DNA of 59,140 bases from an uncultured Spirochaetales bacterium (GTDB taxonomy: Bacteria > Spirochaetota > Spirochaetia > Sphaerochaetales > Sphaerochaetaceae). The position numbers and the translations under genes are program-made. Positions 1 through 9,646 of this stretch are shown piece after piece; positions within the stretch are counted from its first letter, which is position 1; the number at the start of each line of letters is the position of its first letter. The notes below the pieces were generated by a model. The model worked only from the letters and a program-made list of their open reading frames with translations, had not been told where the DNA came from and ran no database searches. Location of the stretch: assembly GCA_949283235.1 (NCBI GenBank), contig CASDRY010000061.1, forward strand, positions 1-59,140, given 5' to 3'.

Positions 1-20
1 CTATTTCTTTATCAGATTAA

Positions 21-2534
21 TTACTCTTCAGTTGGAGGGTTCTCAGTATCTTCTGCTGAAGCTGTTTCCGGGGTCTGGATTTCTTCGCCTTCATCCTCAA
101 CTTCCTGATAAACAGTCACTGCAATAGCATTAACTGTATCATCTTTCTTCTTGAATGAAGCTACACGAACACCCATAGCAGCTCTTCCCTGGATTGAAAT
201 ATCCTTTGCATGTACTCTGATTGTCTGACCACGCATTGTTACGAATACCACGTCGTCATCATCGCTTACAGCAACGGCACCAACTAGGCCGGATTCTTCA
301 ACAGTATAAATCTTCTGCCCCATTGTTCCGCGTCCATGTGCTTTGAACTGGTCGAATCTTACCTGTTTACCCTTGCCTTTTTCAGTAACCATCAGGATAC
401 GCTTCGAATCATCAACAGCTACAACTCCAACAACCTCATCATCTCCGAGAAGTCTTATGCCTCTTACACCATGAGTTGCTCTACCCATTGTCCTTACATC
501 ATCTGCATGGATTCTGAGTCCCTTTCCATTTCTGGTGATGATCATTGCATCCTCGCCATCTTTAATAAAGATAGACTGAACAAGCTCATCACCTTCATCA
601 AGGATTATAGCCTTAACTCCTCTCGCTTTCGCATTGATGAAATCATTGAGTTTAACTTTCTTAGCTACTCCTAGCTTAGTAACCATCAAGAGGTAAGTAT
701 CATCCTGGAATGATGGGAAAGTCACAATGGATGTTACCTTCTCATTATTCTCAATCTGAAGGAAATTCTTGATATTAGAACCCTTTGTAGCTTTTGCTCC
801 CTCTGGAATCTCGAAAGCCTTTATATAATAAGCCTTACCGAAATTCGTCACGAACATGATTATATCGTGAGAGGAGCAGACAAAGAGATGATCTACATAA
901 TCTCCATCGACGAGTTTAGCTCCGATAGTTCCCTTGCCACCTCTTCCCTGAGCTTTATACTCAGTTGTACTGAGACGCTTTGCAAAACCCTTACGGGAGA
1001 TGCTTATTACCACATCTTCCTTCTTGATGAAGTCTTCAGGGGATGCATCATTAAGCTCCTGCTCAATAATCTCTGTTCTTCTTCTGTCACCATAGGAAGC
1101 ACCAAGAGCCCTGATTTCATCTTTTACAACACCAAGTATCTTGTTTCTATCAGAAAGGAGATCCTTATAGTAAGCAATCTTTGATTCAAGATCGGAAAGC
1201 TCATCAAGAATCTTCTCAGTTTCAAGATGGGAAAGTCTTCCAAGTCTCATATCAATGATCGCATCAGCCTGGATTTTATCAAGACCAAATGCTTTCTGGA
1301 GCTCAAGGGAAGCAACATTATTATCTTCGCTTTCCTTTATTATCCTTATAACCTCATCGATATTCTCAAGACCTATCTTAAGACCAAGAAGAATATGGGC
1401 TCTCTCTTCTGCTTTCTTGAGATCGTACCTTGTGCGTCTTTCAATGACCTCTTCACGATGATCCACATAAATCTGAATCATGTCTCTGAGAGTCATTAGC
1501 TTAGGTCTTCCCTGATAAATAGCCAGGTTATAGGCATTGAAATTGCTCTGAAGTGCTGTTCTGCTGAAAAGCATATTAAGAACAATCTTAGGAACAGCTC
1601 CCTGCTTAAGCTCTACAACAACCCTAATACCATCACGACCGGACTCATCCCTTACCGAAGCAATATTAGGAATAGCTCCATCTTTTCGAAAATCATCAAT
1701 CTTCTTTACAAGCTCAGCTTTATTCACCTGATACGGCAGCTCAGTGAAGATTATCGCATCGTGACCCTTATCATTCTCCTCAATCTCATAGCGTGATCTT
1801 ATAACTATCTTGCCTTTACCTGTCGTGTAGGCATCCATTATTCCTTTCTTTCCGCATATGATTCCATATGAAGGGAAATCAGGGCCTTTAACATAGTTCA
1901 TAAGCTCAAGAGAAGTAATTTCAGGATTATCTATATAAGCACATATACCATCAACAACTTCAGTAAGATTATGAGGAGCGAGATTTGTTGCCATACCTAC
2001 AGCAATACCCGATGAACCATTTACAAGAAGGAAGGGGAGAGCTGCAGGAAGAACAGAAGGCTCTTCTGTCGAACCATCATAGTTTGGTGTGAAATCGACA
2101 GTCTCTTTCTGGATATCAGTGAGCATCTCCTCACCGATTCTGCTCATACGAGCCTCTGTGTATCTCATAGCTGCTGGTGGGTCACCATCGATTGAACCGA
2201 AGTTACCCTGTGGTGCAACTACTGGATAACGAAGAGAGAAGTCCTGTCCAAGTCGTACAAGAGCATCATAAACGGAAGCATCTCCATGTGGATGATACTT
2301 ACCGAGAACATCTCCTACTATACGAGCACACTTCTTGTTGGGGGAGTTGTATCTGATTCCAAGCTCCCACATATCATAGAGGATTCTTCTATGTACCGGC
2401 TTTAATCCGTCTCTTGCATCTGGAAGTGCACGACTTATGATAACCGACATAGCATAGTTGATATAACTTGTTTTCATCTCCTCAGAGATGTCCGCCTGTA
2501 CAATACGCGGATTGAGTTCCTGATTATCTTCCAT
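21..2534 (-). CDS. gyrA: DNA gyrase subunit A
   Basis: GyrA is the breakage-reunion subunit of gyrase, which introduces negative supercoils together with GyrB. At 837 residues it has the usual length. The N-terminal winged-helix/tower domain carries the catalytic tyrosine at residue 125, in AAMRYTEAR. The quinolone-determining loop reads [10 protein letters not shown] at residues 81-90. The position equivalent to E. coli Ser83 is therefore Ala86, while the Asp87 equivalent is kept as Asp90. The C-terminal beta-pinwheel contains the GyrA box QGRGGKG, which marks it as gyrase rather than topoisomerase IV. The tail is acidic. It lies 8 bases downstream of gyrB on the same strand, so the two are almost certainly co-transcribed. 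The stop codon is 20 bases from the window edge. Function is certain; only the quinolone consequence is inferred. Confidence 0.98.
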   Translation of the reverse strand: MEDNQELNPRIVQADISEEMKTSYINYAMSVIISRALPDARDGLKPVHRRILYDMWELGIRYNSPNKKCARIVGDVLGKYHPHGDASVYDALVRLGQDFSLRYPVVAPQGNFGSIDGDPPAAMRYTEARMSRIGEEMLTDIQKETVDFTPNYDGSTEEPSVLPAALPFLLVNGSSGIAVGMATNLAPHNLTEVVDGICAYIDNPEITSLELMNYVKGPDFPSYGIICGKKGIMDAYTTGKGKIVIRSRYEIEENDKGHDAIIFTELPYQVNKAELVKKIDDFRKDGAIPNIASVRDESGRDGIRVVVELKQGAVPKIVLNMLFSRTALQSNFNAYNLAIYQGRPKLMTLRDMIQIYVDHREEVIERRTRYDLKKAEERAHILLGLKIGLENIDEVIRIIKESEDNNVASLELQKAFGLDKIQADAIIDMRLGRLSHLETEKILDELSDLESKIAYYKDLLSDRNKILGVVKDEIRALGASYGDRRRTEIIEQELNDASPEDFIKKEDVVISISRKGFAKRLSTTEYKAQGRGGKGTIGAKLVDGDYVDHLFVCSSHDIIMFVTNFGKAYYIKAFEIPEGAKATKGSNIKNFLQIENNEKVTSIVTFPSFQDDTYLLMVTKLGVAKKVKLNDFINAKARGVKAIILDEGDELVQSIFIKDGEDAMIITRNGKGLRIHADDVRTMGRATHGVRGIRLLGDDEVVGVVAVDDSKRILMVTEKGKGKQVRFDQFKAHGRGTMGQKIYTVEESGLVGAVAVSDDDDVVFVTMRGQTIRVHAKDISIQGRAAMGVRVASFKKKDDTVNAIAVTVYQEVEDEGEEIQTPETASAEDTENPPTEE

Positions 2535-2542
2535 ACAGCACC

Positions 2543-4585
2543 TCAGATATCAAGCGTCCTGACGAAGGTCGCATTCTGTTCGATAAATTCTCTTCTAGGC
2601 TCTACATCTTCGCCCATGAGCATAGAGAATACTCTGTCTGCCTGCTCTGCATCTGAAAGATGAACCTTTCCAATCATTCTGGTCTCTGGATTCATTGTTG
2701 TTTCCCAGAGCTGTTCAGGATTCATCTCTCCAAGACCTTTGTAACGCTGAATCGCTATCTTGGACTCATCGATTCCAGGTGCATATTCATCAAGAATCTT
2801 TTTCTTATCAACTTCATCATATGCATAGAAATCTTTCTTATTGATAGTGATCTTATATAGAGGAGGCATAGCAAAATAGATATATCCTGCCTCAATCAAA
2901 GGTCTCATGTAACGGAAGAAGAATGTCAGAAGAAGTGTTCTGATATGAGAACCATCAACATCAGCATCAGCCATGATTATTATCTTATGATATCTGGCTT
3001 TGGAGATATCGAAGGTCTTCTCGCCATCTTTCTTCTCACTTCCATCCTCTTCATCGAAATCCTTACCTGTATTATTGTACCTTGTTATACCAGCTCCGAT
3101 TGTCTGGATAACAGGCTCAAGCTTGTCATTATTGAGGACCTTGGCTTCCTGAGCTTTCTCAACATTGAGCATCTTTCCCCAGAGAGGAAGAATTGCCTGA
3201 AAACGGCTATCTCTTCCCTGCTTTGCAGATCCACCAGCGCTATCACCCTCAACAATGAAAACCTCACATCTAGCAGGATCACGCTCAGTGCAATCAGCAA
3301 GCTTTCCTGGAAGTCCACCACCTTCGGATTTTTTCCTTATGTTCTCTCTGGCTTTTCTAGCTGCTACACGACCAAGAGCTGCGCTTGTAACCTTATCAAG
3401 AAGCTTATCGATCGAATCAGGGAACTCATCAAAGTAATTTGTAAGGTTCTCATAAACAAGAGAATCCACAATACCTTTGACATTGGAGTTTCCAAGCTTC
3501 ATCTTGGTCTGTCCCTCAAACTGAGGGTTAGGAATCTTTACAGAAATAACAGCAGTAAGACCTTCAGAGATATCTGAAGCTTCAAGGCTATCAGGATACT
3601 TCTTCATGTACTTAACGCTCTTTTTGAGCTGATTATTAAGACATCTTGAAAGAGCAGCCCTGAATCCTGAAAGGTGAGTACCACCTTCCCTTGTATTGAT
3701 GTTATTTACGAATGTATAGATTTTCTCATCGTACTTATCGTTGTACTGCAGCGATACTTCAACAGATACATCATCTTTCTGACAATCAAATGAAATAGGA
3801 TCAAAAAGCACTGTCTTGTATTCGTTAAGGTACTTAACAAATGATGAAAGTCCTCCCTCCGCATGGAAAACTTCCGATTTTTCAGGCTCTGTTCTTTTAT
3901 CAGTGATTGTTATTGTTATTCCTTTATTAAGATAGGAAAGCTCCTTAAAACGAGCAGCTAAGGTATCATAATTAAAGGAATTAGGCTCCATTATTTCAAA
4001 ATCAGGAGTGAATTTGACTATTGTTCCGGTTCTATCTGTATCACCGATTATAGCAACATCTCCCTCTGGAATGCCTCTATGATAAGTCTGTCTATATACA
4101 TGAGGAGCACGATGTACAGTTACTTCCATCCATGAAGAGAGAGCATTTACACAGGAAACACCAACACCATGAAGACCACCAGAAACCTTATATGCGTTGT
4201 GGTCGAATTTTCCTCCTGCGTGAAGCTGTGTAAGAACAACCTCAAGAGAACTCTTTCCTTCTTCTGGATGAATATCTACAGGGATACCTCTACCATTATC
4301 CTCTACTGTGCAGATTTCTCCATTCTCCCCATTTTCAAGAAATACTTTGATATCATTACAGTAACCAGCCATTGCCTCATCTATGGAGTTATCCACGACT
4401 TCGTAGACAAGATGATGCAGACCATCTATACCAGTAGATCCGATATACATACCAGGTCTAAGACGGACTGCTTCGAGGCCTTTCAGGACTGTAATGCCGC
4501 TGGAATTGTAATCCTCGCTGGCTTTGATTTCAGCTTCAAGTTCAGCTTTATCATGGCCCGCGATCTTCAGTTCTTCATTGTCCAT
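2543..4585 (-). CDS. gyrB: DNA gyrase subunit B
   Basis: GyrB is the ATPase subunit of gyrase. This 680-residue protein has the short, non-enterobacterial architecture. A GHKL ATPase domain starts near residue 30 ([13 protein letters not shown], then DNGRGIPVD). It is followed by the transducer domain and a Toprim domain with [10 protein letters not shown] and the metal-binding [10 protein letters not shown]. The C-terminus ends with the conserved [18 protein letters not shown] block. About 25 acidic or polar residues precede the conserved start of the family, which looks like a small N-terminal extension. It heads a leftward gyrB-gyrA unit, divergent from dnaA across a 248-base gap. In many relatives gyrB follows recF on the dnaA strand, so the divergent layout is a local rearrangement. 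Confidence 0.98.
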   Translation of the reverse strand: MDNEELKIAGHDKAELEAEIKASEDYNSSGITVLKGLEAVRLRPGMYIGSTGIDGLHHLVYEVVDNSIDEAMAGYCNDIKVFLENGENGEICTVEDNGRGIPVDIHPEEGKSSLEVVLTQLHAGGKFDHNAYKVSGGLHGVGVSCVNALSSWMEVTVHRAPHVYRQTYHRGIPEGDVAIIGDTDRTGTIVKFTPDFEIMEPNSFNYDTLAARFKELSYLNKGITITITDKRTEPEKSEVFHAEGGLSSFVKYLNEYKTVLFDPISFDCQKDDVSVEVSLQYNDKYDEKIYTFVNNINTREGGTHLSGFRAALSRCLNNQLKKSVKYMKKYPDSLEASDISEGLTAVISVKIPNPQFEGQTKMKLGNSNVKGIVDSLVYENLTNYFDEFPDSIDKLLDKVTSAALGRVAARKARENIRKKSEGGGLPGKLADCTERDPARCEVFIVEGDSAGGSAKQGRDSRFQAILPLWGKMLNVEKAQEAKVLNNDKLEPVIQTIGAGITRYNNTGKDFDEEDGSEKKDGEKTFDISKARYHKIIIMADADVDGSHIRTLLLTFFFRYMRPLIEAGYIYFAMPPLYKITINKKDFYAYDEVDKKKILDEYAPGIDESKIAIQRYKGLGEMNPEQLWETTMNPETRMIGKVHLSDAEQADRVFSMLMGEDVEPRREFIEQNATFVRTLDI

Positions 4586-4833
4586 TATGATCTCCAGTCT
4601 GATTCCAATATCCGGAGGCTGAGACCGTATCGAGCAGGTGGATAGTCATAGCCGTATTCGGATTTTTCAGCATATGTTAGTATACATTGTAGAGGTATTT
4701 CGTTTCAAGTAGCCAATTAAAATCAATACTATTAATATTTCTTTATAAGAAATTAACTTATATATAATTCAAATACTTCATATTCTCTTCTTGCTTTACG
4801 GCTGCAACTCCCTTTGATATAATCTCCGGCAGT
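4586..4833. other. Divergent gyrB/dnaA intergenic region
   Basis: This 248-base gap separates the divergent gyrB and dnaA starts. The gyrB-proximal half is of average composition. The half from about 4710 to 4790 is strongly AT-rich (runs such as TTATATATAATT) and could hold promoters for gyrB or act as easily melted DNA. I see no good match to a DnaA box here, unlike the gap on the other side of dnaA. Confidence 0.6.
4795..4823 (+). promoter_or_regulatory. Candidate dnaA promoter, very short leader
   Basis: A perfect TATAAT hexamer at 4818-4823 lies 17 bases after a weak TTTACG. The dnaA ATG is at 4834, so transcription would start about 3-5 bases before the start codon. No Shine-Dalgarno-like sequence is visible before that ATG. 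The dnaA mRNA may therefore be nearly leaderless from this promoter, or another promoter further upstream may be used. Confidence 0.4.
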
Positions 4834-6180
4834 ATGGAAAATCTCTCAAATATCTGGCAGGAAGCTGCGTCACATCTTGAGGACACACTACCTGAATCAA
4901 AAAAGCAATGGATAAGAAAAATATCATTTGAAAAAGAAGAGAATGGAAAAATGATTCTTTCTCTTTCTTCAGCTTTCTACAAGGAAACAACTGAAAAAAA
5001 CTGTAAAGCTGATATCGAGAACACAGTTGCAGAGATATCAGGAAAGGAAATACCTGTAGAATTCATAGTCAACACAGCAAGGAAAGCAACTGCAAAAGTA
5101 GCCTCTAAGCCCCAGAAGAAGGAAAAAACTGAACCAGTTTCAAAGAATACGACATTAAATAAGCAATATTCCTTTGATAACTTCATCTCTGGAGACAATA
5201 GCAGTTTCGCATTCAATGCATGCAAGGTAATTGCCCAGAATCCTGGAACATCTTTTAACCCATGCCTTATCTATGGTGGGGTAGGACTTGGTAAAACCCA
5301 TCTTCTAGAATCAATCGGAAATTACATCGATGAGCATAATCCAAAGATGAAAATCATCTACACTACAGCTGAAAGCTTTACAAATGAATTCATAGATTCT
5401 CTTCTTTCAAAGGAGAAAATATCATCATTCAAAGCTAAATACAGAAGTGTTGATGTTCTTCTCATCGATGATATCCACTTCCTACAGAAGAAGGACTCCA
5501 CACAGGAAGAGCTATTCCATACATTCAATGAGCTTTATGATAATCATAAGCAGATAGTTCTTACCTGCGATAGACCTATAACAGAACTTACTGATATCAC
5601 AGATAGACTTAAAACAAGATTCAGAAAAGGACTCAATGTAGATCTACAGCCACCTGCATATGAGACAAGAATGGCAATCGCAATGCAGAAATGCAGGGAA
5701 AGAGGATATGAAATAGATCATAAAGTACTTGAATACATTTGTCAGAATGTAAACACAAATGTAAGGGATCTTGAAGGAGCTCTGACAACTTTAAGTTCCT
5801 TCGCAACATTGGTAGGAAAGCCAGTAACCCTGGATATAGCCAAAGAGCAGCTTAAGAATTTCATTGTCTCTCCAGCTATCAAAAACAGTGACATAACTAT
5901 AGATATGATAATCCATAGCACTGCATCTTATTTCAATGTAAAAGATTATGATATAAGAGGAAAAAGCAGGAATAAGAATATAACTCTTGCTCGTCATATT
6001 TCCATATATCTTGCTTCTGAATTAACTTCATATTCGCTTTCAGAAATCGGAAAGATGATGAATGGAAAAGATCACACAACAATTATGTATTCTGTTGAGA
6101 AAATCAAATCTATTCTTGATACAGATGAATCTGTGCGCCAGGCGGTAAATGATATAAAAGCAGATTTAATGGGGAACTGA
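4834..6180 (+). CDS. dnaA: Chromosomal replication initiator DnaA
   Basis: DnaA is the ATP-dependent origin-binding initiator. At 448 residues it has the expected length and four-domain layout. Domain I (residues 1-80) is the DnaB/regulator contact region and domain II is a short Lys-rich linker. The AAA+ domain III has Walker A GGVGLGKTH (about 148-156), Walker B VLLIDDIHF and sensor regions. Domain IV is the helix-turn-helix with the DnaA signature ending GKDHTTIMYSV. ATG 4834 is the first in-frame start; its ribosome-binding site is poor. Boxes that its product should bind occupy the gap just downstream and a second cluster near 16.5 kb. It is followed by dnaN and recF on the same strand. 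Confidence 0.98.
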   Translation: MENLSNIWQEAASHLEDTLPESKKQWIRKISFEKEENGKMILSLSSAFYKETTEKNCKADIENTVAEISGKEIPVEFIVNTARKATAKVASKPQKKEKTEPVSKNTTLNKQYSFDNFISGDNSSFAFNACKVIAQNPGTSFNPCLIYGGVGLGKTHLLESIGNYIDEHNPKMKIIYTTAESFTNEFIDSLLSKEKISSFKAKYRSVDVLLIDDIHFLQKKDSTQEELFHTFNELYDNHKQIVLTCDRPITELTDITDRLKTRFRKGLNVDLQPPAYETRMAIAMQKCRERGYEIDHKVLEYICQNVNTNVRDLEGALTTLSSFATLVGKPVTLDIAKEQLKNFIVSPAIKNSDITIDMIIHSTASYFNVKDYDIRGKSRNKNITLARHISIYLASELTSYSLSEIGKMMNGKDHTTIMYSVEKIKSILDTDESVRQAVNDIKADLMGN

Positions 6181-6465
6181 GTTTTCCACCGATTGTGGAA
6201 AAACCCTGTGGAAAACTTGTTAAAAACATGTAGAAAGCATCTGGAAAAGCTGTGGAAGAAAAATTAGTTTTCCACAGCTTTTTTGATGCATCTTGATTTT
6301 CGGTGGAAAACTTCATTTTAAAGCGCTGTTTTTCCACAGATTTATCCACATTTTAAATAATTCTCATAAAAAGAGATAAATATAGTTTTCCACAATTTCA
6401 CAGCTCTTACTATTATTACTATACCTGATTTTATGATATATTAATAAACATAGAAGGAGAGAACT
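6181..6465. other. DnaA-box cluster between dnaA and dnaN (candidate oriC)
   Basis: Nine DnaA-box-like nonamers occur in both orientations. TTTTCCACM or TTATCCACA forms start at 6182, 6268, 6330, 6342 and 6386. Inverted forms (TGTGGAAAA and close variants) start at 6194, 6207, 6251 and 6302. The copy at 6342-6350 is the exact consensus TTATCCACA. The distal 80 bases before dnaN are AT-rich and could be the unwinding element or the dnaN promoter. A dnaA-dnaN spacer full of boxes is the commonest bacterial origin layout. A competing cluster lies at 16414-16684, so this region could be a complete origin, half of a bipartite one, or a dnaA autoregulatory site. Confidence 0.75.
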
Positions 6466-7575
6466 GTGAAATTCTTATGCCAATCAAGCGTTTTAAGAGC
6501 TGAGATTGAAATTGCTAATAGTTTTTCTAGCTCGAAAAATTCACTATCGATATTCAGTAACGTACTTCTTGAAGCAACAAATGATGCTCTTAAAGTAAAA
6601 GCAACTGATCAGAACATGGGATTTTCATCTACTGTCCCTATCTCTGTTCTTGTACCAGGTTCTACTACTGTCTATTGCGATAAACTTTCCCAGCTTCTTA
6701 AGAATATTCCAGATACTGAAATCGAAGTTTCTGAAGAAAATGGTAATATGACAATAAAACCATCTGATAACAGCAATAGTTTTGTCATAAACATAAAAAC
6801 AATAGATGCAGCTAAATTCCCTGGAATTGCCGAAATAGATGAATCACTCTATTTCTCTGCAACTCAAAGAGATTTCTTCGATATGATAGACAAGACATCT
6901 TTTGCTGTAGCTGAAAATGATTCAAGACATTTCCTTACTGGTGTCTATATGGAGAAAAAAGAAGATGATCTTGTTATGGTAGCTACAGATGGTAAGAGAA
7001 TGGGATATGTATGTCGTCATTTTGAACAGAATATCCCTGAATTCATGCCAGCTATCATACCTCCTAAGTTTCTTTCTCTTATGAAATCTATAGGTACTGG
7101 AGAAGGACTTCTCTCTATTGGAGTCAAAGAAGGCTATATATTCTCAGAGATTGGAAACAGAACTATATATTCGACTCTTATTCAGGGACCTTATCCTGCT
7201 TATGAGAAGGTAATTCCAAAGAATCTTGATAATGTCTGTGTAATAAAGAAGGATGATATAGAGAAAGCTATATCCCTTATCTCTATTCTTGTTGAAAGTA
7301 AATCTAAGAGAATATTTGCAGATCTTACAGAGAATAAAGTAGTACTCTCAAGTGAGAATACTGAGTTTGGAGAAGGCGAGCAGACTGTTCCTGCATCTTA
7401 TTCCGGACCAGATGTAAGAATGTCTTTCAACTCTCAGCTTCTTGTTGCACCTATAAAGAAGATTGATTCTGATTACATGAAAATCATGTTCAGTAAACCG
7501 ACTTCTGCTATGATTTTCACATCTGAACCTGAGAAAGATTATCTCTTTGTTCTGATGCCGATGCAGATTTCATGA
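6466..7575 (+). CDS. dnaN: DNA polymerase III beta subunit (sliding clamp)
   Basis: DnaN is the ring-shaped processivity clamp of the replicative polymerase. At 369 residues it has the usual length and the three repeated clamp folds. Recognisable landmarks are MVATDGKRMGYV in the second domain and the C-terminal VLMPMQIS, which matches the conserved L-[ML]-P-[MV]-R/Q ending of clamps. Translation starts at a GTG (6466), preceded at good spacing by AGAAGGAGAG. The stop codon overlaps the recF start by 4 bases (ATGA), so the two are translationally coupled. Confidence 0.97.
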   Translation: MKFLCQSSVLRAEIEIANSFSSSKNSLSIFSNVLLEATNDALKVKATDQNMGFSSTVPISVLVPGSTTVYCDKLSQLLKNIPDTEIEVSEENGNMTIKPSDNSNSFVINIKTIDAAKFPGIAEIDESLYFSATQRDFFDMIDKTSFAVAENDSRHFLTGVYMEKKEDDLVMVATDGKRMGYVCRHFEQNIPEFMPAIIPPKFLSLMKSIGTGEGLLSIGVKEGYIFSEIGNRTIYSTLIQGPYPAYEKVIPKNLDNVCVIKKDDIEKAISLISILVESKSKRIFADLTENKVVLSSENTEFGEGEQTVPASYSGPDVRMSFNSQLLVAPIKKIDSDYMKIMFSKPTSAMIFTSEPEKDYLFVLMPMQIS

Positions 7576-8645
7576 GGTTTACATCTCTTTCAATCAGAAA
7601 TTTCAGGAATATATCCTCTGCAGATGTAGATATAAATGCAGAGGATATTGTTCTAACTGGCATAAATGGTCAGGGAAAGACCAATTTTCTAGAAGCTTTA
7701 TATCTTCTCTGTTATGGTTCTTCTTTCAGGACAAATCATATAAAAGAGTGCATTAAGCATGGCAGTAGCGGTTTTATGCTCTCCGCTATTTCAGAGAATA
7801 ATGGTCTTAATGAAAGAATATCGATTTCATTTTCTGATAACAAAAGAAAGATAATGATAGATGGAAAGGAGATAACTGACAGACGAAGTCTAATATATAG
7901 CTTTCCATGCATAGTTTTCTCACATGATGATATTCTTTTCGTGAAAGGAGAACCTGAACATAGAAGAAAATTCTTCGATCAGATGATGAGTCTTTATTCA
8001 CCCCTTTTCTTTGATTCTCTTCGTTCATATAGAGCTATACTTATGCAGCGTAATGCTGCTATAAAGCAGGGTAATAAAGAAATTATTTCATTATATAATA
8101 AAAGATTATCTATATATGGACTTGAATTAATGAAGGAAAGAGCTGAAGCGGTATATGGCTTTAATTCAATCTTTCCAGAGCTTTTTAAGAGAATATCATC
8201 AACTGAAATGGATATAACAGTTAAATACCAACCATCATGGCAGGGGATGGAAACAAGCGATGAAATCTCTCTATATCTGGAAGCCAATGTTGATAGAGAC
8301 ATAGTGCTTTCAACAACTACAAGCGGTCCTCATAGGGATAGGTTTACAGTAATGTGTGGTGATATTCCTTTTTCCTCTGTTGGTTCCACAGGACAGATAA
8401 GACTTGCATCCATCCTTTTTAGAATAGCTGAAGCAGCTTATTTTTCAGAGAAGACTGGTAATAGACCTATGATACTTATAGATGATGTTCTCTTGGAGCT
8501 TGATAGTGCTAAAAGAGGTCTAGTGCTTGAGTCTCTACCTGAGTATTCACAGGCTTTCTATACATTTCTTCCTAATGAAAGCTATTTTTCTGACAAAAAG
8601 GAAAATTCTCTGACATATACTGTCTCTGAAGGAGCTTTTCTATGA
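7572..8645 (+). CDS. recF: DNA replication and repair protein RecF
   Basis: RecF is an SMC-like ATPase that loads RecA at gaps during recombinational repair. The 357-residue protein shows the family landmarks: the opening FTSLSIRNFRNI, Walker A GINGQGKTN near residue 33, a central region with EPEHRRKFFD, the signature near SVGSTGQIRLASIL, and Walker B MILIDDVLLELD. It overlaps dnaN by 4 bases upstream and the DUF721 gene by 4 bases downstream, giving a tightly coupled dnaN-recF-DUF721 run. Confidence 0.97.
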   Translation: MRFTSLSIRNFRNISSADVDINAEDIVLTGINGQGKTNFLEALYLLCYGSSFRTNHIKECIKHGSSGFMLSAISENNGLNERISISFSDNKRKIMIDGKEITDRRSLIYSFPCIVFSHDDILFVKGEPEHRRKFFDQMMSLYSPLFFDSLRSYRAILMQRNAAIKQGNKEIISLYNKRLSIYGLELMKERAEAVYGFNSIFPELFKRISSTEMDITVKYQPSWQGMETSDEISLYLEANVDRDIVLSTTTSGPHRDRFTVMCGDIPFSSVGSTGQIRLASILFRIAEAAYFSEKTGNRPMILIDDVLLELDSAKRGLVLESLPEYSQAFYTFLPNESYFSDKKENSLTYTVSEGAFL

Positions 8646-8920
8646 TTGAAGTCAAGGATATAAAGGATCTTGTAAGGGAGTATGTTAATAAAACTGTTTC
8701 TCCTGAAATAAATTATCATAGAAAATGGCCTTTGATAGCGGGACCGAATCTCAGAAAGGTAACATCTTTTGCAAAAATGGATGGTCATACTATATGCATT
8801 TTTGCCAAGGGATCATCTGCCAAAGCCAGAATAATGCTTGAAAAGGGTCGGATACTTTCAGATTTCAATAAAAACTTTCCTTCTGCATTCGCTGATGATA
8901 TAAAAATAGTCAGAATGTAG
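8642..8920 (+). CDS. DUF721 protein, small DciA-related family
   Basis: A 92-residue basic protein starting MIEVKDIKDLVREYVN, coupled to recF through an ATGA overlap. Size, position after recF and the pattern WPLIAGPNLRKVTSFAKMDGHTICIFAKGSSAKARIM fit the DUF721 family. Longer members of that family, called DciA, load the replicative helicase in bacteria lacking DnaC/DnaI. A helicase-loading role here is inference from family and position; this copy is at the short end of the size range. No membrane segment or signal peptide is visible. Confidence 0.75.
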   Translation: MIEVKDIKDLVREYVNKTVSPEINYHRKWPLIAGPNLRKVTSFAKMDGHTICIFAKGSSAKARIMLEKGRILSDFNKNFPSAFADDIKIVRM

Positions 8921-8955
8921 ATGCTTTTCTCTCAGTAGTATAGGAATAATATGGG

Positions 8956-8984
8956 TTGACCTGTGATGCTGTGTTTGCTAGAAT
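8956..8984 (+). promoter_or_regulatory. Sigma70-type promoter of rpmH operon
   Basis: TTGACC at 8956-8961 and TAGAAT at 8979-8984 are separated by exactly 17 bases, about 75 bases before the rpmH start. The surrounding 8921-9057 gap has no other gene. It most likely drives rpmH-rnpA and perhaps yidC-khpB. Confidence 0.6.
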
Positions 8985-9057
8985 CCAATAATTGGGCTGA
9001 AAAGCACAATCATTTATGATATTAACGCTTTAATGCGATGGATTTGGAGTATATCAG

Positions 9058-9225
9058 ATGAGTAACAAAGGCAAGAGAACCTATCATCCAAGCAAGATGA
9101 AGAGGACAAGGAAGTTTGGTTTCCGTGCAAGAATGGCCACAAAGGGTGGACGTCTCGTACTTGCTCGCCGCAGAGCTAAGGGTAGACATAGCCTCACAGC
9201 CAGCGATGAGAAGAAGCCTTACTAA
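9058..9225 (+). CDS. rpmH: 50S ribosomal protein L34
   Basis: A 55-residue, highly basic protein that is the smallest large-subunit ribosomal protein. It begins [13 protein letters not shown] and continues with the invariant core [13 protein letters not shown] and LARRRAKGR, all diagnostic of L34. About eight residues more than the usual 44-47 are added at the C-terminus ([11 protein letters not shown]). A GGAG lies about 8 bases before the ATG. The end of the gene overlaps rnpA in another frame; rpmH-rnpA-yidC-jag is the standard order next to dnaA. Confidence 0.97.
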   Translation: MSNKGKRTYHPSKMKRTRKFGFRARMATKGGRLVLARRRAKGRHSLTASDEKKPY

Positions 9226-9568
9226 GACAGAGATTATCAGAAAGAAAGAAGAGATCAATCGCATTTTCAGGCAGGGTAAAGCTATCTCCTGCAGGGGAAT
9301 GCGATTAATCAGTCTTAGCAACAATCTGGGTTTTGATCGTATTATCGTGATTCCTGCAAAACATTTCGGAACTGCAGTTGAACGGAATAAAGCCAGACGC
9401 AGAGCAAAGGAAATATTCAGAAATTACGAAATGAGAATAAGCTCAGATGAACCAATGGAAGATGAAGGACGGGATTTTGCTCTTGTCCTGTATCCTGGTA
9501 AGGTTTCCACCTTTGCCTTGCTTGAGTCCAGTATGCTAGAACTTCTGGACAGGTCTAGGCGGAAATAG
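9206..9568 (+). CDS. rnpA: Ribonuclease P protein component
   Basis: RnpA binds RNase P RNA and assists 5' maturation of tRNA. From the ATG at 9206 it is 120 residues, the normal size. The family core is present: [14 protein letters not shown], then [27 protein letters not shown], where the RNR-type motif reads [11 protein letters not shown]. This start lies inside rpmH, giving a 20-base overlap. The frame stays open further into rpmH, with a possible TTG at 9116 that would add 30 residues. The ATG has only a weak ribosome-binding site, so coupling to rpmH translation is likely. The longer start would resemble the overlapping rpmH/rnpA layout known in Thermus. Confidence 0.93.
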   Translation: MRRSLTKTEIIRKKEEINRIFRQGKAISCRGMRLISLSNNLGFDRIIVIPAKHFGTAVERNKARRRAKEIFRNYEMRISSDEPMEDEGRDFALVLYPGKVSTFALLESSMLELLDRSRRK

Positions 9569-9646
9569 TTCCCATTCTATTCTCATCAGCAGAGATTTCC
9601 TATTCCAGCTTCCGGATACAATCTTTCCATCATCTAAGGAGATGAG

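Noticed and set aside
2945-3577. 210-codon plus-strand frame inside gyrB
   Set aside because: Antisense shadow of conserved gyrB sequence; composition does not look like a real protein.
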